From positions 1-48,219 of the forward strand of contig JAGHAF010000071.1 in assembly GCA_021161675.1 (NCBI GenBank): a stretch of 48,219 nucleotides of DNA, written 5' to 3'. Each line of letters begins with the position of its first letter. Within the stretch, counting starts at the first letter, position 1. Below are positions 8,624 to 18,183 of this stretch, piece by piece. A program made the position numbers and the translations under genes. The notes under the pieces were generated by a model that worked only from the letters and a program-made list of their open reading frames with translations, was not told the origin of the DNA and did no database searches. This DNA comes from Planctomycetota bacterium. Its GTDB lineage: Bacteria; Planctomycetota; Brocadiia; SM23-32.

Positions 8624-11200
8624 CTATTTCCTGGTCGGCAGCATGAATGCAAAAGCGGCCATGGTGTTCGCCTGCGTTCTGACCACACCTTCGTCCATGC
8701 CAATCGCGAAGTGGCAGTCCACGTGGTTGTAAAGAAGCGGGAAGCTGTTGCTGAACTTGGGGTAGTAGGTCTCCTCCACCCGATAGCCGGAGGGCTTGTT
8801 CCAGGGGCCTTCGCACTCCAGGCCCGGCGCCACCTCGCCGCTGGAGCCGTAGCGACTGTTGTGGAGCGGCGCGCGCACCGTCCGCTCGCCCAGGTCCACG
8901 ACCCAGCTCTTGTTGAGCGGGTTGGCGCCCAGGGTGTTGTCACAGGTGTGGACCACCCAGGCGAGGTACTCCGGTTGTCCGGTCATCAGCCACGCCTTGA
9001 TGACGGGGGCCACGTAATTCTCGTAGGCGCCGGTGCCCCAGTTAATGGGCGCATAGGGGTGCCTGATGAAGGCGTAGCCCATGGTGCGTGCGTTGCGGAT
9101 GAAACCGTCGGCCTCGTTCACGATGGCGCGGCGGACGGCCTGCCTCAGTTGAGGATCGGCAGGTGGCGTCGGACAGCAGGCATAGGCCCATGCGGCCAGG
9201 TTTGTGGCGTCATCCGCCTGGGCGTTGGGATTGGCGGACCAGACACAGGCCCGGCGGAAATCGTTTTGGAATCTGGCTTCGCCCGTGGTGTGCAGCAATT
9301 GCGCCGCCGCATAGGCCCAGTTGTTCTTTGCGCCCTGCGGGTTGTGTCTTGTGGCCCATTGGTAGGCGCCCCGCGCTTGCTGTAGGAACGTATTAGCTTC
9401 TGCCTGCTTGCCGAGGCCCTTGTAGATGCGCGCCGCCTGGGCTGCGGCCCCGGCGAAGATGAAGGTGGCAGAGGTGTCCTTGGCGTAGGCATAGTCGCCC
9501 AACGTGTCCATTTCGGCCGTCTGTATGAAGTTGGGGTCGCCGTTGGACTCGGTGCCGCCGGGCAGGCCGCCGTCCTTGTCCTGGAGCATCTGCCAGAGTT
9601 GCAGCGCCCAGGCCGCTTCGTTGATCACGTCCGGGATGCCGTCGCCCTGCTCTGGTATGTTCAATTGCCCGTCGTAGAACTTGTCGGGCGCCATCTCGTA
9701 GACATCCATCAGGACCTGCGCCACGTCTATGTGGGAACGGGGGTTATAGTCCCCGGCGTCGTGGTGCCCCCCATAGGCCATAATGGTGGGGCGGCTGGGA
9801 TCAATGTTCTTCGGGAATGCGCCTATGTCTCCGCCCCTCTTGATGGTGGTGGGCTGGATGCCCTTTTTGTGGCAGGCGATTCGGCGCCAGTTCGAGTAGG
9901 GCGGCTTCAGCTCGATGCCGCAGCGCTGGATAAACACGCCGTGGGCCACAGCCTGGAAGGCTTCGTTATAGACGTCGTCCGCTATGCGGAACTCGAAGCT
10001 GCGCCCTACGCCGGGCACGGCGATGAAGTAGTTTCCGGGGGTCTGGAACGGTGTGAAATCCAGCACGTACACGTTCTCGCCCGACAGGTCCTTTTTATAG
10101 ACGCCTTCATTGAAATTGCCGGCCTGATGACGTAGCTGCGGCCTGCCGCGCCAGACCACCTGGCCGTCTTCCGCGTTGCAGACCCAGAACTCCGCCGGGG
10201 CCTGCCTGAAAGAGAGAGCCCCCATCGAGCCCATCCACCGGCCCAGGTAGGCCCACTTGACGGGTGAGAGTGTCAGGTAGCCCACCTGGTTGACTTTCAC
10301 CGAATCAGTGTAGCTCTTGCGGCTGTCGAAGTGAAGCGTGGCCTCCGAGGCGGCGCCGGTGACGTCGGGTTCGGCCTTCAGCTCGACCACGTCCCCGTCC
10401 TGGAGTGGCTGGGGCAGCTCGAAGAAGACCTCGTGTTCGGGTATGGCCTTGAAGGGCCATCCCTCGGGCAGGTAGGTGTCAACCCGCGAGAAGCGGCCCA
10501 TGCGCACGGGTTCAACCGGTGCGTCGTTGATGCGCAGGGCGTAGCCGGTGGGCTTATCACCTGCGCCCGGCGCGAAGTTGGGGCCGAAAACGGCCTCGAT
10601 CTGCTGCGGCCCCACCGGCTTGAGCCTGCGCAGGCCCATCGCGGCCATGTCGGCCTCCGTGGTGTAGGGTCGGGGCTCCGAGTCCGCCCCATAGACAAAG
10701 GACTGGGCGCTGTGCGCGGCGGTGACCATCGTTCCGTTCTGGCCGCGCGCCAGCACGTAGTACCTTGCGCCTTTCTTGAAAGGATATGGGGCTTTGAGCG
10801 TCACGAGCGTGCGTTTGAACTCCGAGTAAGGACATCCGGCAGGCCCTTTGGCTTCGACATGCGACGTTGCCGCCGCCGCTACGGGGTTTACGAATTTCTT
10901 GAACGCGTAGCGATCGTCATCGAAGCTTACGATCCGATAGGACTTCGGATCTCTACAGACCCCGGTTACGCTCATCCCTATGACCACGCCTATTTCAGTG
11001 TCGCTGATGGCGCGTGCGTCCCGCAGGCCATAGGTCGTCCGCACGGCCACCTTCTGGTCGAGCAAGGAGCGGAACTGATCTAAAGTGAGCCAATCGCGCT
11101 GTGGTGTCTGCTGAGCCCGGGCCATACGTGGGGGAATGCCCGTTGCGAGAAGGAGCAATCCCGCGATTACAAAACTTGCAGCGACTTTGGACCTCATCAT
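8624..11200 (-). CDS. Glycoside hydrolase family 9-like protein with N-terminal Ig-like domain, predicted secreted
   Basis: Signal peptide MMRSKVAASFVIAGLLLLATGIPPRMARA; YGGHHDAGDYNPRSH and MDEGVVRTQANTMAAFAFML match GH9 catalytic regions; SD GGGAGGCGGAG before ATG. Confidence 0.8.
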   Translation of the reverse strand: MMRSKVAASFVIAGLLLLATGIPPRMARAQQTPQRDWLTLDQFRSLLDQKVAVRTTYGLRDARAISDTEIGVVIGMSVTGVCRDPKSYRIVSFDDDRYAFKKFVNPVAAAATSHVEAKGPAGCPYSEFKRTLVTLKAPYPFKKGARYYVLARGQNGTMVTAAHSAQSFVYGADSEPRPYTTEADMAAMGLRRLKPVGPQQIEAVFGPNFAPGAGDKPTGYALRINDAPVEPVRMGRFSRVDTYLPEGWPFKAIPEHEVFFELPQPLQDGDVVELKAEPDVTGAASEATLHFDSRKSYTDSVKVNQVGYLTLSPVKWAYLGRWMGSMGALSFRQAPAEFWVCNAEDGQVVWRGRPQLRHQAGNFNEGVYKKDLSGENVYVLDFTPFQTPGNYFIAVPGVGRSFEFRIADDVYNEAFQAVAHGVFIQRCGIELKPPYSNWRRIACHKKGIQPTTIKRGGDIGAFPKNIDPSRPTIMAYGGHHDAGDYNPRSHIDVAQVLMDVYEMAPDKFYDGQLNIPEQGDGIPDVINEAAWALQLWQMLQDKDGGLPGGTESNGDPNFIQTAEMDTLGDYAYAKDTSATFIFAGAAAQAARIYKGLGKQAEANTFLQQARGAYQWATRHNPQGAKNNWAYAAAQLLHTTGEARFQNDFRRACVWSANPNAQADDATNLAAWAYACCPTPPADPQLRQAVRRAIVNEADGFIRNARTMGYAFIRHPYAPINWGTGAYENYVAPVIKAWLMTGQPEYLAWVVHTCDNTLGANPLNKSWVVDLGERTVRAPLHNSRYGSSGEVAPGLECEGPWNKPSGYRVEETYYPKFSNSFPLLYNHVDCHFAIGMDEGVVRTQANTMAAFAFMLPTRK

Positions 11201-11366
11201 CTCCGCCTCCCAAAATGGCGAGCCATAAAAGTGACATGACCAGATAACCTTGTACGTGTAACAGAGGAGCTTCGGCGCGTCAAGCCACTTGCGCAAGAAT
11301 CAATTCTTTTTCGACTGAATACTGTTGCGCCAGCGCGGCCTGAGGGTCCCAGGGGCCGTTGTCTGC

Positions 11367-11396
11367 TTGACAGCTCTCAGGGAGGCGGGATAGAAT
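11367..11396 (+). promoter_or_regulatory. Sigma-70-type promoter for tRNA-Val
   Basis: TTGACA (11367-11372), 18-nt spacer, TAGAAT (11391-11396), about 10 nt before the tRNA 5' end. Confidence 0.7.
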
Positions 11397-11406
11397 CGCC
11401 GGACGT

Positions 11407-11483
11407 GGGCGGTTAGCTCAGTTGGACAGAGCGCCAGCTCGACACGCTGGAGGTCACTGGTTCGAGCCCAGTACCGCCCACCA
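11407..11483 (+). tRNA. tRNA-Val (anticodon GAC), CCA encoded; position 33 is C
   Basis: Acceptor GGGCGGT/ACCGCCC, D-stem GCTC/GAGC, anticodon arm CCAGC-TCGACAC-GCTGG, T-arm ACTGG TTCGAGC CCAGT, A+CCA. Confidence 0.9.
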
Positions 11484-11510
11484 CTTTTTCGCCGGCGGCG
11501 GAAAAGTGGT
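11480..11510 (+). other. 14-bp hairpin overlapping the tRNA-Val CCA end
   Basis: ACCACTTTTTCGCC-GGC-GGCGGAAAAGTGGT, near-perfect inverted repeat with one T-G wobble. Confidence 0.6.
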
Positions 11511-11661
11511 AGAGCCGGTGAACGGGCGAAAACGGCACGGGGCCTTCGCGTTCACTACCCCCCAGGGACCTGTAGGACCCGTTCGGCTGCGCTGTACTGG
11601 TCGATTGATCAAGTGTGGGCTGCGATTGTCCTGGTTATTCCCCGCTCAATGGAGGCGGCGC

Positions 11662-14457
11662 GTGGCGGAGGATACGCACAGGGAGCAGCGCCCCACGTCC
11701 GGCGACGAAAGCTTGTGGTCTCGCTTCATCGAGGGGGACGAGGGGGCTCTGCTCACGTTGGCGAGCAGGTATCGCGACGAGCTCTACTGGTATCTGTTGC
11801 TCAGCACGGGACGTCCGCGCACGGCGGCCGAGGGCACGCTGAGTGTGTGGAGCCGGATGGCCCAATGCCGGCGTCCCATCGAGGAATTCACCTCTTTCCG
11901 TATCTGGCTCTATGCCGTGGCCACGCAGAATGTGGTTCCTCCCACCCATCCGGAGAGGTTCGGCCTCACCGACGCGATGCAAGAACTGCGCGCAGAGAGG
12001 CCGTCGTCGCAGCGCGAGCAGCTTGTGCTGGCGATCCGAGACCTGCAAGTGAGCATCCGCCAGCCGTTCCTGCTGCTGGTGGTGGCGGGGCTGAGCATGG
12101 AAGAGACCGCCATGTGCTGCAACTTCACCAAAGGGCGCACAGTGGCCTGCGTGGAGAAGGCCTGCCGGAGACTGCAATCCAACGCAGCGCTCAGAGAAGT
12201 GGTAGGCGCCGAGGTGAATTTCCCGAGCGCGGCGCATCTGGAGTTCGGCAGGCGTCTGGCGGAGCGATTGCGGGATATCGCGCCCTTCCCGTTCCCGGAA
12301 TCGGTGGCTGAGGTCTTCCATGACCGGATTGCAGAGGCCGCCCAGAAGCCCGTCTCGGACCTGCGTCTGGCACGTCCGGGCCCCGAGCTGCGCACACTTC
12401 AGAAGGTTGCGATTTCGGCGCTCGTCGTTGTGGCTGTAATAGGATTGATCCTCGGTGTTCTTCTGAAGCGTGCCCCGCAACCGCTTGCGCCGCTGCCCGT
12501 GGGCACAGTGGTTCAGGCTGCGGGCATGGTCCGCGTTGTCAGTCCTGACGGAGCGCCTGCTGTGGAACCGGCGCTCCACGCCGAGCTTAGCGTCGCGCAG
12601 GCCGTCCGCACGGGTGGGGACGGCCTGGCTGTCATCAGAGGGCCCCGCGCGAGTTGGATCGTTGACCGGGATTCCACCCTCCAGCTCCTGGGGCCGGGGA
12701 AGGCCGCTCTTCTTGACGGGCGAGCGCACGTGCGTACGGCGCCGGGATTGAAAGAACCGCTGGAGGTCACTGTGCCCGCCCACGGCCTGACAGTGCGGCT
12801 GCGCGCCCCCCTCCTTCGCCCCGCTCAGCCTGGCTTCGGGGGAGGAGCCGAGGCGGTTCTCTGGAGCGCCCGGCGCAGCCTGCGCGCGTGCGCCGCCAGG
12901 GGCGAGCTTACCGTCGAGGGAGAGCGCGAGTCGCGACAGCTCCAGTCGGGTGAGTGCGCCATGTGGCTGGATGGCCGCTGTGTCGGGCCGGTGCGGCCCG
13001 CCCGGGCGGGGGACATCAATCATTGGACGGATATCCGTTGGGCCGAGGATGGCATGACGTTGTCGGCGCGGCAGTTGGCGGCGGCGCCGGTGACGCCGGG
13101 CTCTGCGCGTATCCCGTCGGGGACTACGGTGGAGCGACTGCGCCTGAGAATCACTCTGAGGGGCGCGCTGGCGCTCGTCCAGGTGGCCGCGCAGTTGAGC
13201 GGGCCGGCGCCGCAAGAGACGGGGAAGGGGCTTGACGCGGCGCAGCTTGTCCTGCCCCTCCCGCTGGTCTCCACGCCGGGGGAGGTCAGCCACGATGACG
13301 ATGGCAATGTTGAAATCGCCACCTGGGCCGTATGCGTTCTGGAGAACCGGGAAGAGCGCTACGCGCTCGGGATAAACCCGGGGGCATGGACCCGGTCGGC
13401 CATCGGACGCGTGGAGGTCTCTGTAGACGCCTTCGCCGCAGAGGGGGGCGGGGAGCTGAGGTGTCCCGGCCTGGAGATGCGAGGAAAGGAGGGGGCTCGC
13501 CTGGAGTCGTGGACAGGTCAAGGCGTGGACCCCGGCCGGCCCATCGTGCTGGAGCTTGCGCCGGCCGAGGTGAGCGGGGTTGACTGCCTGCCTCTGAGCG
13601 ACGGGGAAAGTGAGTGGGGCGTCGTGGCCTGGCGTCCCGGGGCGCCGAAGGTCGGCTGGCTGGGCGAAGAGAGTCGCGTCCTGCTGGCCTTCGACGCGAC
13701 GGCGCATTTCGGCCCTGGGGGCAGGTACTACGCGCACGAACTGCTGGCGGGCCTGCTGGAGGGCCTGCCCCACAGATGCCGCGTGGCGCTCGCTGTGAAC
13801 GACGGCACGGTGAAGCTCGACAAACTTTCATTTTCCACACTGTTTCCCAACAGGTTGGTGGAGATGGAGGCGGCCGTGTGGTCCGTGGAGGCCGGGCGCG
13901 CGCCCCCCGATGTCCGCTTCCTTCGGGGGGCGGCGCGGATACTGGCCGGCGCGGGGGGCGACGGATTGCTGCTGTATCTGACGGGTACGCAGGATGCTCC
14001 GGAGGAGATGGTCCTGGCGCCGCCACCGGAGCTTAAGGGGCTCCGGGCCATTGTGCTTCAGCTCGGAGCGGAGAGGCCCTCTGCGGGATGGCGCTCTCTC
14101 TGCGGCGATTCTGGCGGCATCGTGAGGGCAATACCGGCCGCCGCCGCGCCGCGGACGGCGGCGAGGGACGTACTGTGGAGTCTGACACGGCCGGCGCTCA
14201 CTCAGGTGCGGCTGGAGACCCAGGGCGGGGCGGCGGCGCTTGTGGGCGGGCCGCGGCGCTTCGGAACCCGTCCGGTCGTGGCCCTGGCGCAACTGGGGGG
14301 CGACGGGCTGAGCGGGCGTTTCTCGGCCAGGGCCGGGGATACGCTCCTTGAGCAGAAGGTAGGAATAAGCGTGCCCGCCGGGGATGCGCTTCGTGTCCCG
14401 GGCAGATTGATTCGGCTCTTGCGAAACCGGGCGAAGGAATGTGAAATGCCGAAGTGA
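11662..14457 (+). CDS. Multidomain protein: sigma-70-like N-terminus, TM helix, FecR-like, VIT-like and degenerate vWA-like regions
   Basis: GTG start at 11662 after GGAGG. Sigma-like SLWSRFIEGDEGALL...FTSFRIWLYAVATQNV and LRAERPSSQREQLVLAIRDL...LSMEETAMCCNFTKGRTVACVEKACRRLQ. TM: VAISALVVVAVIGLILGVLL. FecR-like: VGTVVQAAGMVRVVSPDG...AVRTGGDGLAVIRGPRASWIVDRDSTLQLL. The ORF track's 11422 start overlaps the tRNA and is not credible. Confidence 0.72.
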   Translation: MAEDTHREQRPTSGDESLWSRFIEGDEGALLTLASRYRDELYWYLLLSTGRPRTAAEGTLSVWSRMAQCRRPIEEFTSFRIWLYAVATQNVVPPTHPERFGLTDAMQELRAERPSSQREQLVLAIRDLQVSIRQPFLLLVVAGLSMEETAMCCNFTKGRTVACVEKACRRLQSNAALREVVGAEVNFPSAAHLEFGRRLAERLRDIAPFPFPESVAEVFHDRIAEAAQKPVSDLRLARPGPELRTLQKVAISALVVVAVIGLILGVLLKRAPQPLAPLPVGTVVQAAGMVRVVSPDGAPAVEPALHAELSVAQAVRTGGDGLAVIRGPRASWIVDRDSTLQLLGPGKAALLDGRAHVRTAPGLKEPLEVTVPAHGLTVRLRAPLLRPAQPGFGGGAEAVLWSARRSLRACAARGELTVEGERESRQLQSGECAMWLDGRCVGPVRPARAGDINHWTDIRWAEDGMTLSARQLAAAPVTPGSARIPSGTTVERLRLRITLRGALALVQVAAQLSGPAPQETGKGLDAAQLVLPLPLVSTPGEVSHDDDGNVEIATWAVCVLENREERYALGINPGAWTRSAIGRVEVSVDAFAAEGGGELRCPGLEMRGKEGARLESWTGQGVDPGRPIVLELAPAEVSGVDCLPLSDGESEWGVVAWRPGAPKVGWLGEESRVLLAFDATAHFGPGGRYYAHELLAGLLEGLPHRCRVALAVNDGTVKLDKLSFSTLFPNRLVEMEAAVWSVEAGRAPPDVRFLRGAARILAGAGGDGLLLYLTGTQDAPEEMVLAPPPELKGLRAIVLQLGAERPSAGWRSLCGDSGGIVRAIPAAAAPRTAARDVLWSLTRPALTQVRLETQGGAAALVGGPRRFGTRPVVALAQLGGDGLSGRFSARAGDTLLEQKVGISVPAGDALRVPGRLIRLLRNRAKECEMPK

Positions 14458-14497
14458 TTCTGCTACAATCTACCAGTGGCTTAGATCGAGGGTTGTG

Positions 14498-15511
14498 ATG
14501 CATAATCGGTTCAGCAGCTTTGCAGCGGGCATAGCGCTGGCTGCGTGGCTTATATTCGCGTGCGGTGGCGCAGGGGCTATGGAGGTGTGGATGCCCCAGA
14601 CCGGCAAGGTGGACCTGGAATCCCCCGCGCGCGAGGGCGTGGACGATCAACTGCGCCACGCCTATGCGCTGATCGGCAGCGGTCAGTGGGCCGACGGGAT
14701 TGCCTGGGTGCGCAAATTGATGGAGCAGAACCCTGAGGCGGAGTGGACAGAGGAGGCGAGGATAATAATCGCTCGGGGCCTGCTGTCCTCGGGCAAGAAG
14801 AAAGAGGGGTTCGCAGCGCTGGAGCAGATCCGCGCCGACTATCCCGAATCTCCGCTCGCAGAGCGGGCAAAAGAGATGCAATATGGCGCCGCAAGGGAGT
14901 CGGCCGGCGATGACCTCGAACTGGCATTGTGGATGTACGACGAGCTGGCGGACGGCGCTGACGCCCAGGAAGAGGCGGCCCGCATACAGAAGGGCAGGGC
15001 TGACGCGATGTTCGCCGCCGGGCGCTACCTGGAGGCCCAGGACGAATACCTGGCCCTGATAGATTACTATCCCGACAGCAAGTGGGTCTCTTACTGCTGG
15101 TTCAAAGTGGCAGACTGCGACTGGCAACAGACCACGTGGCTCAATCTGGGCCTGGAGGGCCTTCGGGAGTCGGAACGTAACTTTGCGGATCTTTATAAAG
15201 ATTTCGCCGATTCCGGTCCCAGGAGCCCACTTGCCGAGCGGGCAGCGGAGAATATACGCAAGGCGCGCCTGCTGCTGGCCGAGAAGAACGCCGAAATCGC
15301 GCGCTTCTACATCGAATCCGAAAAAAGGCCCTGGGCGGCGGTCAATTACCTGGAGCGCCTATTTAGAGAGTTCCCCGACGCGCCGCAGGCCGAGTGGGCC
15401 GGCAAGGAGCTGAAACGGATCCGCCGCGACTTGCGCGCCCCTCTCCGGGGTGAGACGCGGCGCATGCCCCTGCCGGGCGTCGAATCGCAGGCATCTTCGG
15501 AGCAACCATGA
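14498..15511 (+). CDS. BamD/YfiO-like tetratricopeptide lipoprotein
   Basis: Signal with LIFACGG lipobox-like site; TPR repeats typical of outer-membrane assembly lipoproteins (QWADGIAWVRKLMEQNPEAEW..., RYLEAQDEYLALIDYYPDSKWV...). Confidence 0.72.
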   Translation: MHNRFSSFAAGIALAAWLIFACGGAGAMEVWMPQTGKVDLESPAREGVDDQLRHAYALIGSGQWADGIAWVRKLMEQNPEAEWTEEARIIIARGLLSSGKKKEGFAALEQIRADYPESPLAERAKEMQYGAARESAGDDLELALWMYDELADGADAQEEAARIQKGRADAMFAAGRYLEAQDEYLALIDYYPDSKWVSYCWFKVADCDWQQTTWLNLGLEGLRESERNFADLYKDFADSGPRSPLAERAAENIRKARLLLAEKNAEIARFYIESEKRPWAAVNYLERLFREFPDAPQAEWAGKELKRIRRDLRAPLRGETRRMPLPGVESQASSEQP

Positions 15512-16041
15512 AAAAGAACACCGTCATCGCACTGCTGGCCTGTATCGCCCTTTATGGCTGTGGCTATCACGCGGGCGCTCTGTTCCGGGACGATATCCGC
15601 ACAATCTACGTTCAGGGATTTGACAACCAGACCTTCCGGCGTGGGCTGGAGGCGCCGCTCACGAGGGCAGTGTGTGAGGAGATCAAACTGCGTACGCCTT
15701 TCATTTTTGCGCCCCGGGACGAGGCCGACAGCATATTGAGCGGCAAGATACTGGACGTGCAGGAGAAGACAAAGGTCGAAAGTGAAAGGGGGCGGGTTTT
15801 GGTGCGGGGAGTTTCTTTGACGGTGCTGTTTCGCTGGCGCGACCGGCTGACGGGCGCCGACATCACTCCCGAGCAAACAATTGACGAGTCGGCGCGGCTC
15901 AGGACGGGGGTTGCGGAGACCGGCGTCGGCGTCGGCGGCGAGGCGGCAGCAGCTGATCTTGTTCCTCAGGAGACATCCTACGACGCCGTCTTCCAGCAGA
16001 TCGCTCAGCGCATAGTGGAAAATATGCAGAAGAGTTGGTAG
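15508..16041 (+). CDS. LptE-like LPS-assembly lipoprotein
   Basis: MKKNTVIALLACIALYGCGYHAG (lipobox and the GYH typical of LptE), IRTIYVQGFDNQTFRRGLEAPLTRAVCEEI. ATGA overlap with the upstream gene. Confidence 0.8.
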   Translation: MKKNTVIALLACIALYGCGYHAGALFRDDIRTIYVQGFDNQTFRRGLEAPLTRAVCEEIKLRTPFIFAPRDEADSILSGKILDVQEKTKVESERGRVLVRGVSLTVLFRWRDRLTGADITPEQTIDESARLRTGVAETGVGVGGEAAAADLVPQETSYDAVFQQIAQRIVENMQKSW

Positions 16042-16095
16042 AATGGATGTGATGGTCGGGGGGCAGTTCGAGGATACCCATACTACGGTTCATAA

Positions 16096-18141
16096 ATGGG
16101 CAGTGACTACGACAAAGACAAGATAGGCCCGCCGCCGCCCGGTGAACGCGGCGGCGGCTCTCAGGCGCCACAGAGGCCGCGCATAGGCCGCCAGTTACTG
16201 CTATGGCTCCTCGTGATGGGCGCCGTGCTGGTTGGCGTAAGCATGTTCAAGAGGCTCGGTGGCCCCCCCGGCGGCGGTATGACGGTGAAGGACTTCTACT
16301 CCCATATGGACTCTGGCAAGGTGGCCGCACTGCGCATCCGCGGCACGCACGTGACGGTGACCCTTAAGGGCGCCGAGGGCCCGACCGGCAAGAAGCAGAT
16401 AGTCCTGCCCGAGGAGGAAATCGCCCGCAAGCTCGAGAAATGGTCGCACAGCGTGCCGTCGGTGGACTACAAAGAATCCGACACTACAATGGCGCTGGTG
16501 CTTTGGAATATCCTGCCCTTGCTGCTCCTGGTTGTTTTGATGTTGTACTTCTTCAACCGGCACATGCGGTCGGTCGGCGCCAGGGAGGGCTGGATGCCGT
16601 TTGTGGGTAACAGCACCGAGAAGGCGCGCAAGGAGAAACCTGACGTCAGGTTCGACGACGTGGCCGGCGTGCAGGAGGCGAAGGAAGAAGTCCAGGAGAT
16701 AGTCGAGTTCCTGCGCAACCCTGAGAAGTTCCAGGTGGTGGGGGGGCGTATACCCCGCGGCATCCTGCTGGTCGGCGCGCCGGGCACCGGCAAGACCCTG
16801 CTGGCCCAGGCGATCGCCGGCGAGGCGGATGTGCCTTTCTACAGCCTGTGCGGCTCGGACTTCGTCGAACTGTTCGTCGGCGTTGGCGCCGCTCGGGTGC
16901 GCGACCTGTTCCGCAAAGCCCGGGAGAACCAGCCCTCTATCATCTTCCTGGACGAAATTGACGCCGTCGGGCGCAAGCGGGGGACTGGACTCGGCGGGGG
17001 CCACGACGAACGCGAGCAGACGCTAAACGCAATCCTCAGCGAGATGGATGGCTTCACCCGCGACACCGGCATCATCGTGCTGGCCGCCACGAACCGACCG
17101 GACGTGCTGGACCCCGCCTTGCTCAGGCCCGGCCGCTTCGACAGGGAGATCATGGTTGACATGCCGGACGTCAGGGGCCGGGAGGCCATCCTGAAGGTGC
17201 ATGCCCGGGGCGTGAAAATGGCCGGCAGCGTGATCCTGAAGGACATTGCGCGTGGGACCCCCGGTTTCACCGGCGCCGACCTGGAGGCGCTCATTAATGA
17301 GGCGGCCATTCGCGCGGCCATGCAAGGGCAACAGAAAGTGAGCATGGCGAACCTGGAGGAGGCCCGGGATAAGGTGCGTTTCGGCAGGCAGAAAAAACAC
17401 AGCCGCGTGATGAGCGCAGAAGATAAGAAACTGACCGCGTACCATGAGGCCGGCCATGCCCTGATCGCAAAGCTCCACGAGGACGTGGAGCCGCTGCACA
17501 AAGTGACCATCATTCCCCGCGGCGTCGCAATGGGAATGACCATGGTCCTGCCCGAAAAGGACAAGTACGGCCTCCGGAAAAGAGAATGCTTCGGGCAGAT
17601 AATCATGATGATGGCCGGACGGGTCGCGGAGGAGATGTTCTGCGGCGACATATCCAGCGGCGCCGAAGATGACATCGAGAAAGCCACCGAACTGGCCCGC
17701 AGCATGATCACCCGGTGGGGCATGAGCAAAGAGCTGGGCCCGATCAGCTACGCCGAAAGTGAGCGACACGTCTTTCTGGGTAACGAGATCACACGGGGCA
17801 AGCTTCACAGCGAACGCATGGCCGAGAAGATAGACGAGGAGGTCCGGCTCCTGCTGATGGAATGCTATCAGATGTCCCGCCAGATGTGCGAGGAGAACGC
17901 GGACGGACTGCGGCGAATCGCTGAAGTGTTGCTGGAGTTGGAAACCCTCAGTGGGGACGAGGTCGCGCGGATTCTAGCCGGCGATGGCGTAGATGAACTG
18001 CGCGTCGAGCGAGAGGCCGCAGAGAAGATGGCCGCCGCCGAACAGGCCAGAGAGGAAGAAAAAGAGAAGGAACCGGTTCCCGAATCGGACGAAGGCGCCG
18101 CCCCGGAGGAATACCCACGCCCGCTCGGCAGCCCCGCCTGA
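16096..18141 (+). CDS. ftsH: ATP-dependent zinc metalloprotease FtsH
   Basis: [27 protein letters not shown]...[23 protein letters not shown]...HEAGHALIA zinc motif; two N-terminal TM segments. Confidence 0.98.
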   Translation: MGSDYDKDKIGPPPPGERGGGSQAPQRPRIGRQLLLWLLVMGAVLVGVSMFKRLGGPPGGGMTVKDFYSHMDSGKVAALRIRGTHVTVTLKGAEGPTGKKQIVLPEEEIARKLEKWSHSVPSVDYKESDTTMALVLWNILPLLLLVVLMLYFFNRHMRSVGAREGWMPFVGNSTEKARKEKPDVRFDDVAGVQEAKEEVQEIVEFLRNPEKFQVVGGRIPRGILLVGAPGTGKTLLAQAIAGEADVPFYSLCGSDFVELFVGVGAARVRDLFRKARENQPSIIFLDEIDAVGRKRGTGLGGGHDEREQTLNAILSEMDGFTRDTGIIVLAATNRPDVLDPALLRPGRFDREIMVDMPDVRGREAILKVHARGVKMAGSVILKDIARGTPGFTGADLEALINEAAIRAAMQGQQKVSMANLEEARDKVRFGRQKKHSRVMSAEDKKLTAYHEAGHALIAKLHEDVEPLHKVTIIPRGVAMGMTMVLPEKDKYGLRKRECFGQIIMMMAGRVAEEMFCGDISSGAEDDIEKATELARSMITRWGMSKELGPISYAESERHVFLGNEITRGKLHSERMAEKIDEEVRLLLMECYQMSRQMCEENADGLRRIAEVLLELETLSGDEVARILAGDGVDELRVEREAAEKMAAAEQAREEEKEKEPVPESDEGAAPEEYPRPLGSPA

Positions 18142-18183
18142 AGCGTCATACGGCAAGAGCCGCTATTCTGCTGCTGTTCGATC

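Noticed and set aside
11422-11661. N-terminal extension of the 1011-aa ORF
   Set aside because: It runs through tRNA-Val and its trailer hairpin; the GTG at 11662 with GGAGG upstream is the sensible start.
11635-13773. 712-aa minus-strand ORF opposite the sigma/FecR-like gene
   Set aside because: Arg/Gln/His/Pro-rich composition typical of antisense frames; the plus-strand frame has recognisable sigma-like, TM and FecR-like features plus an RBS.
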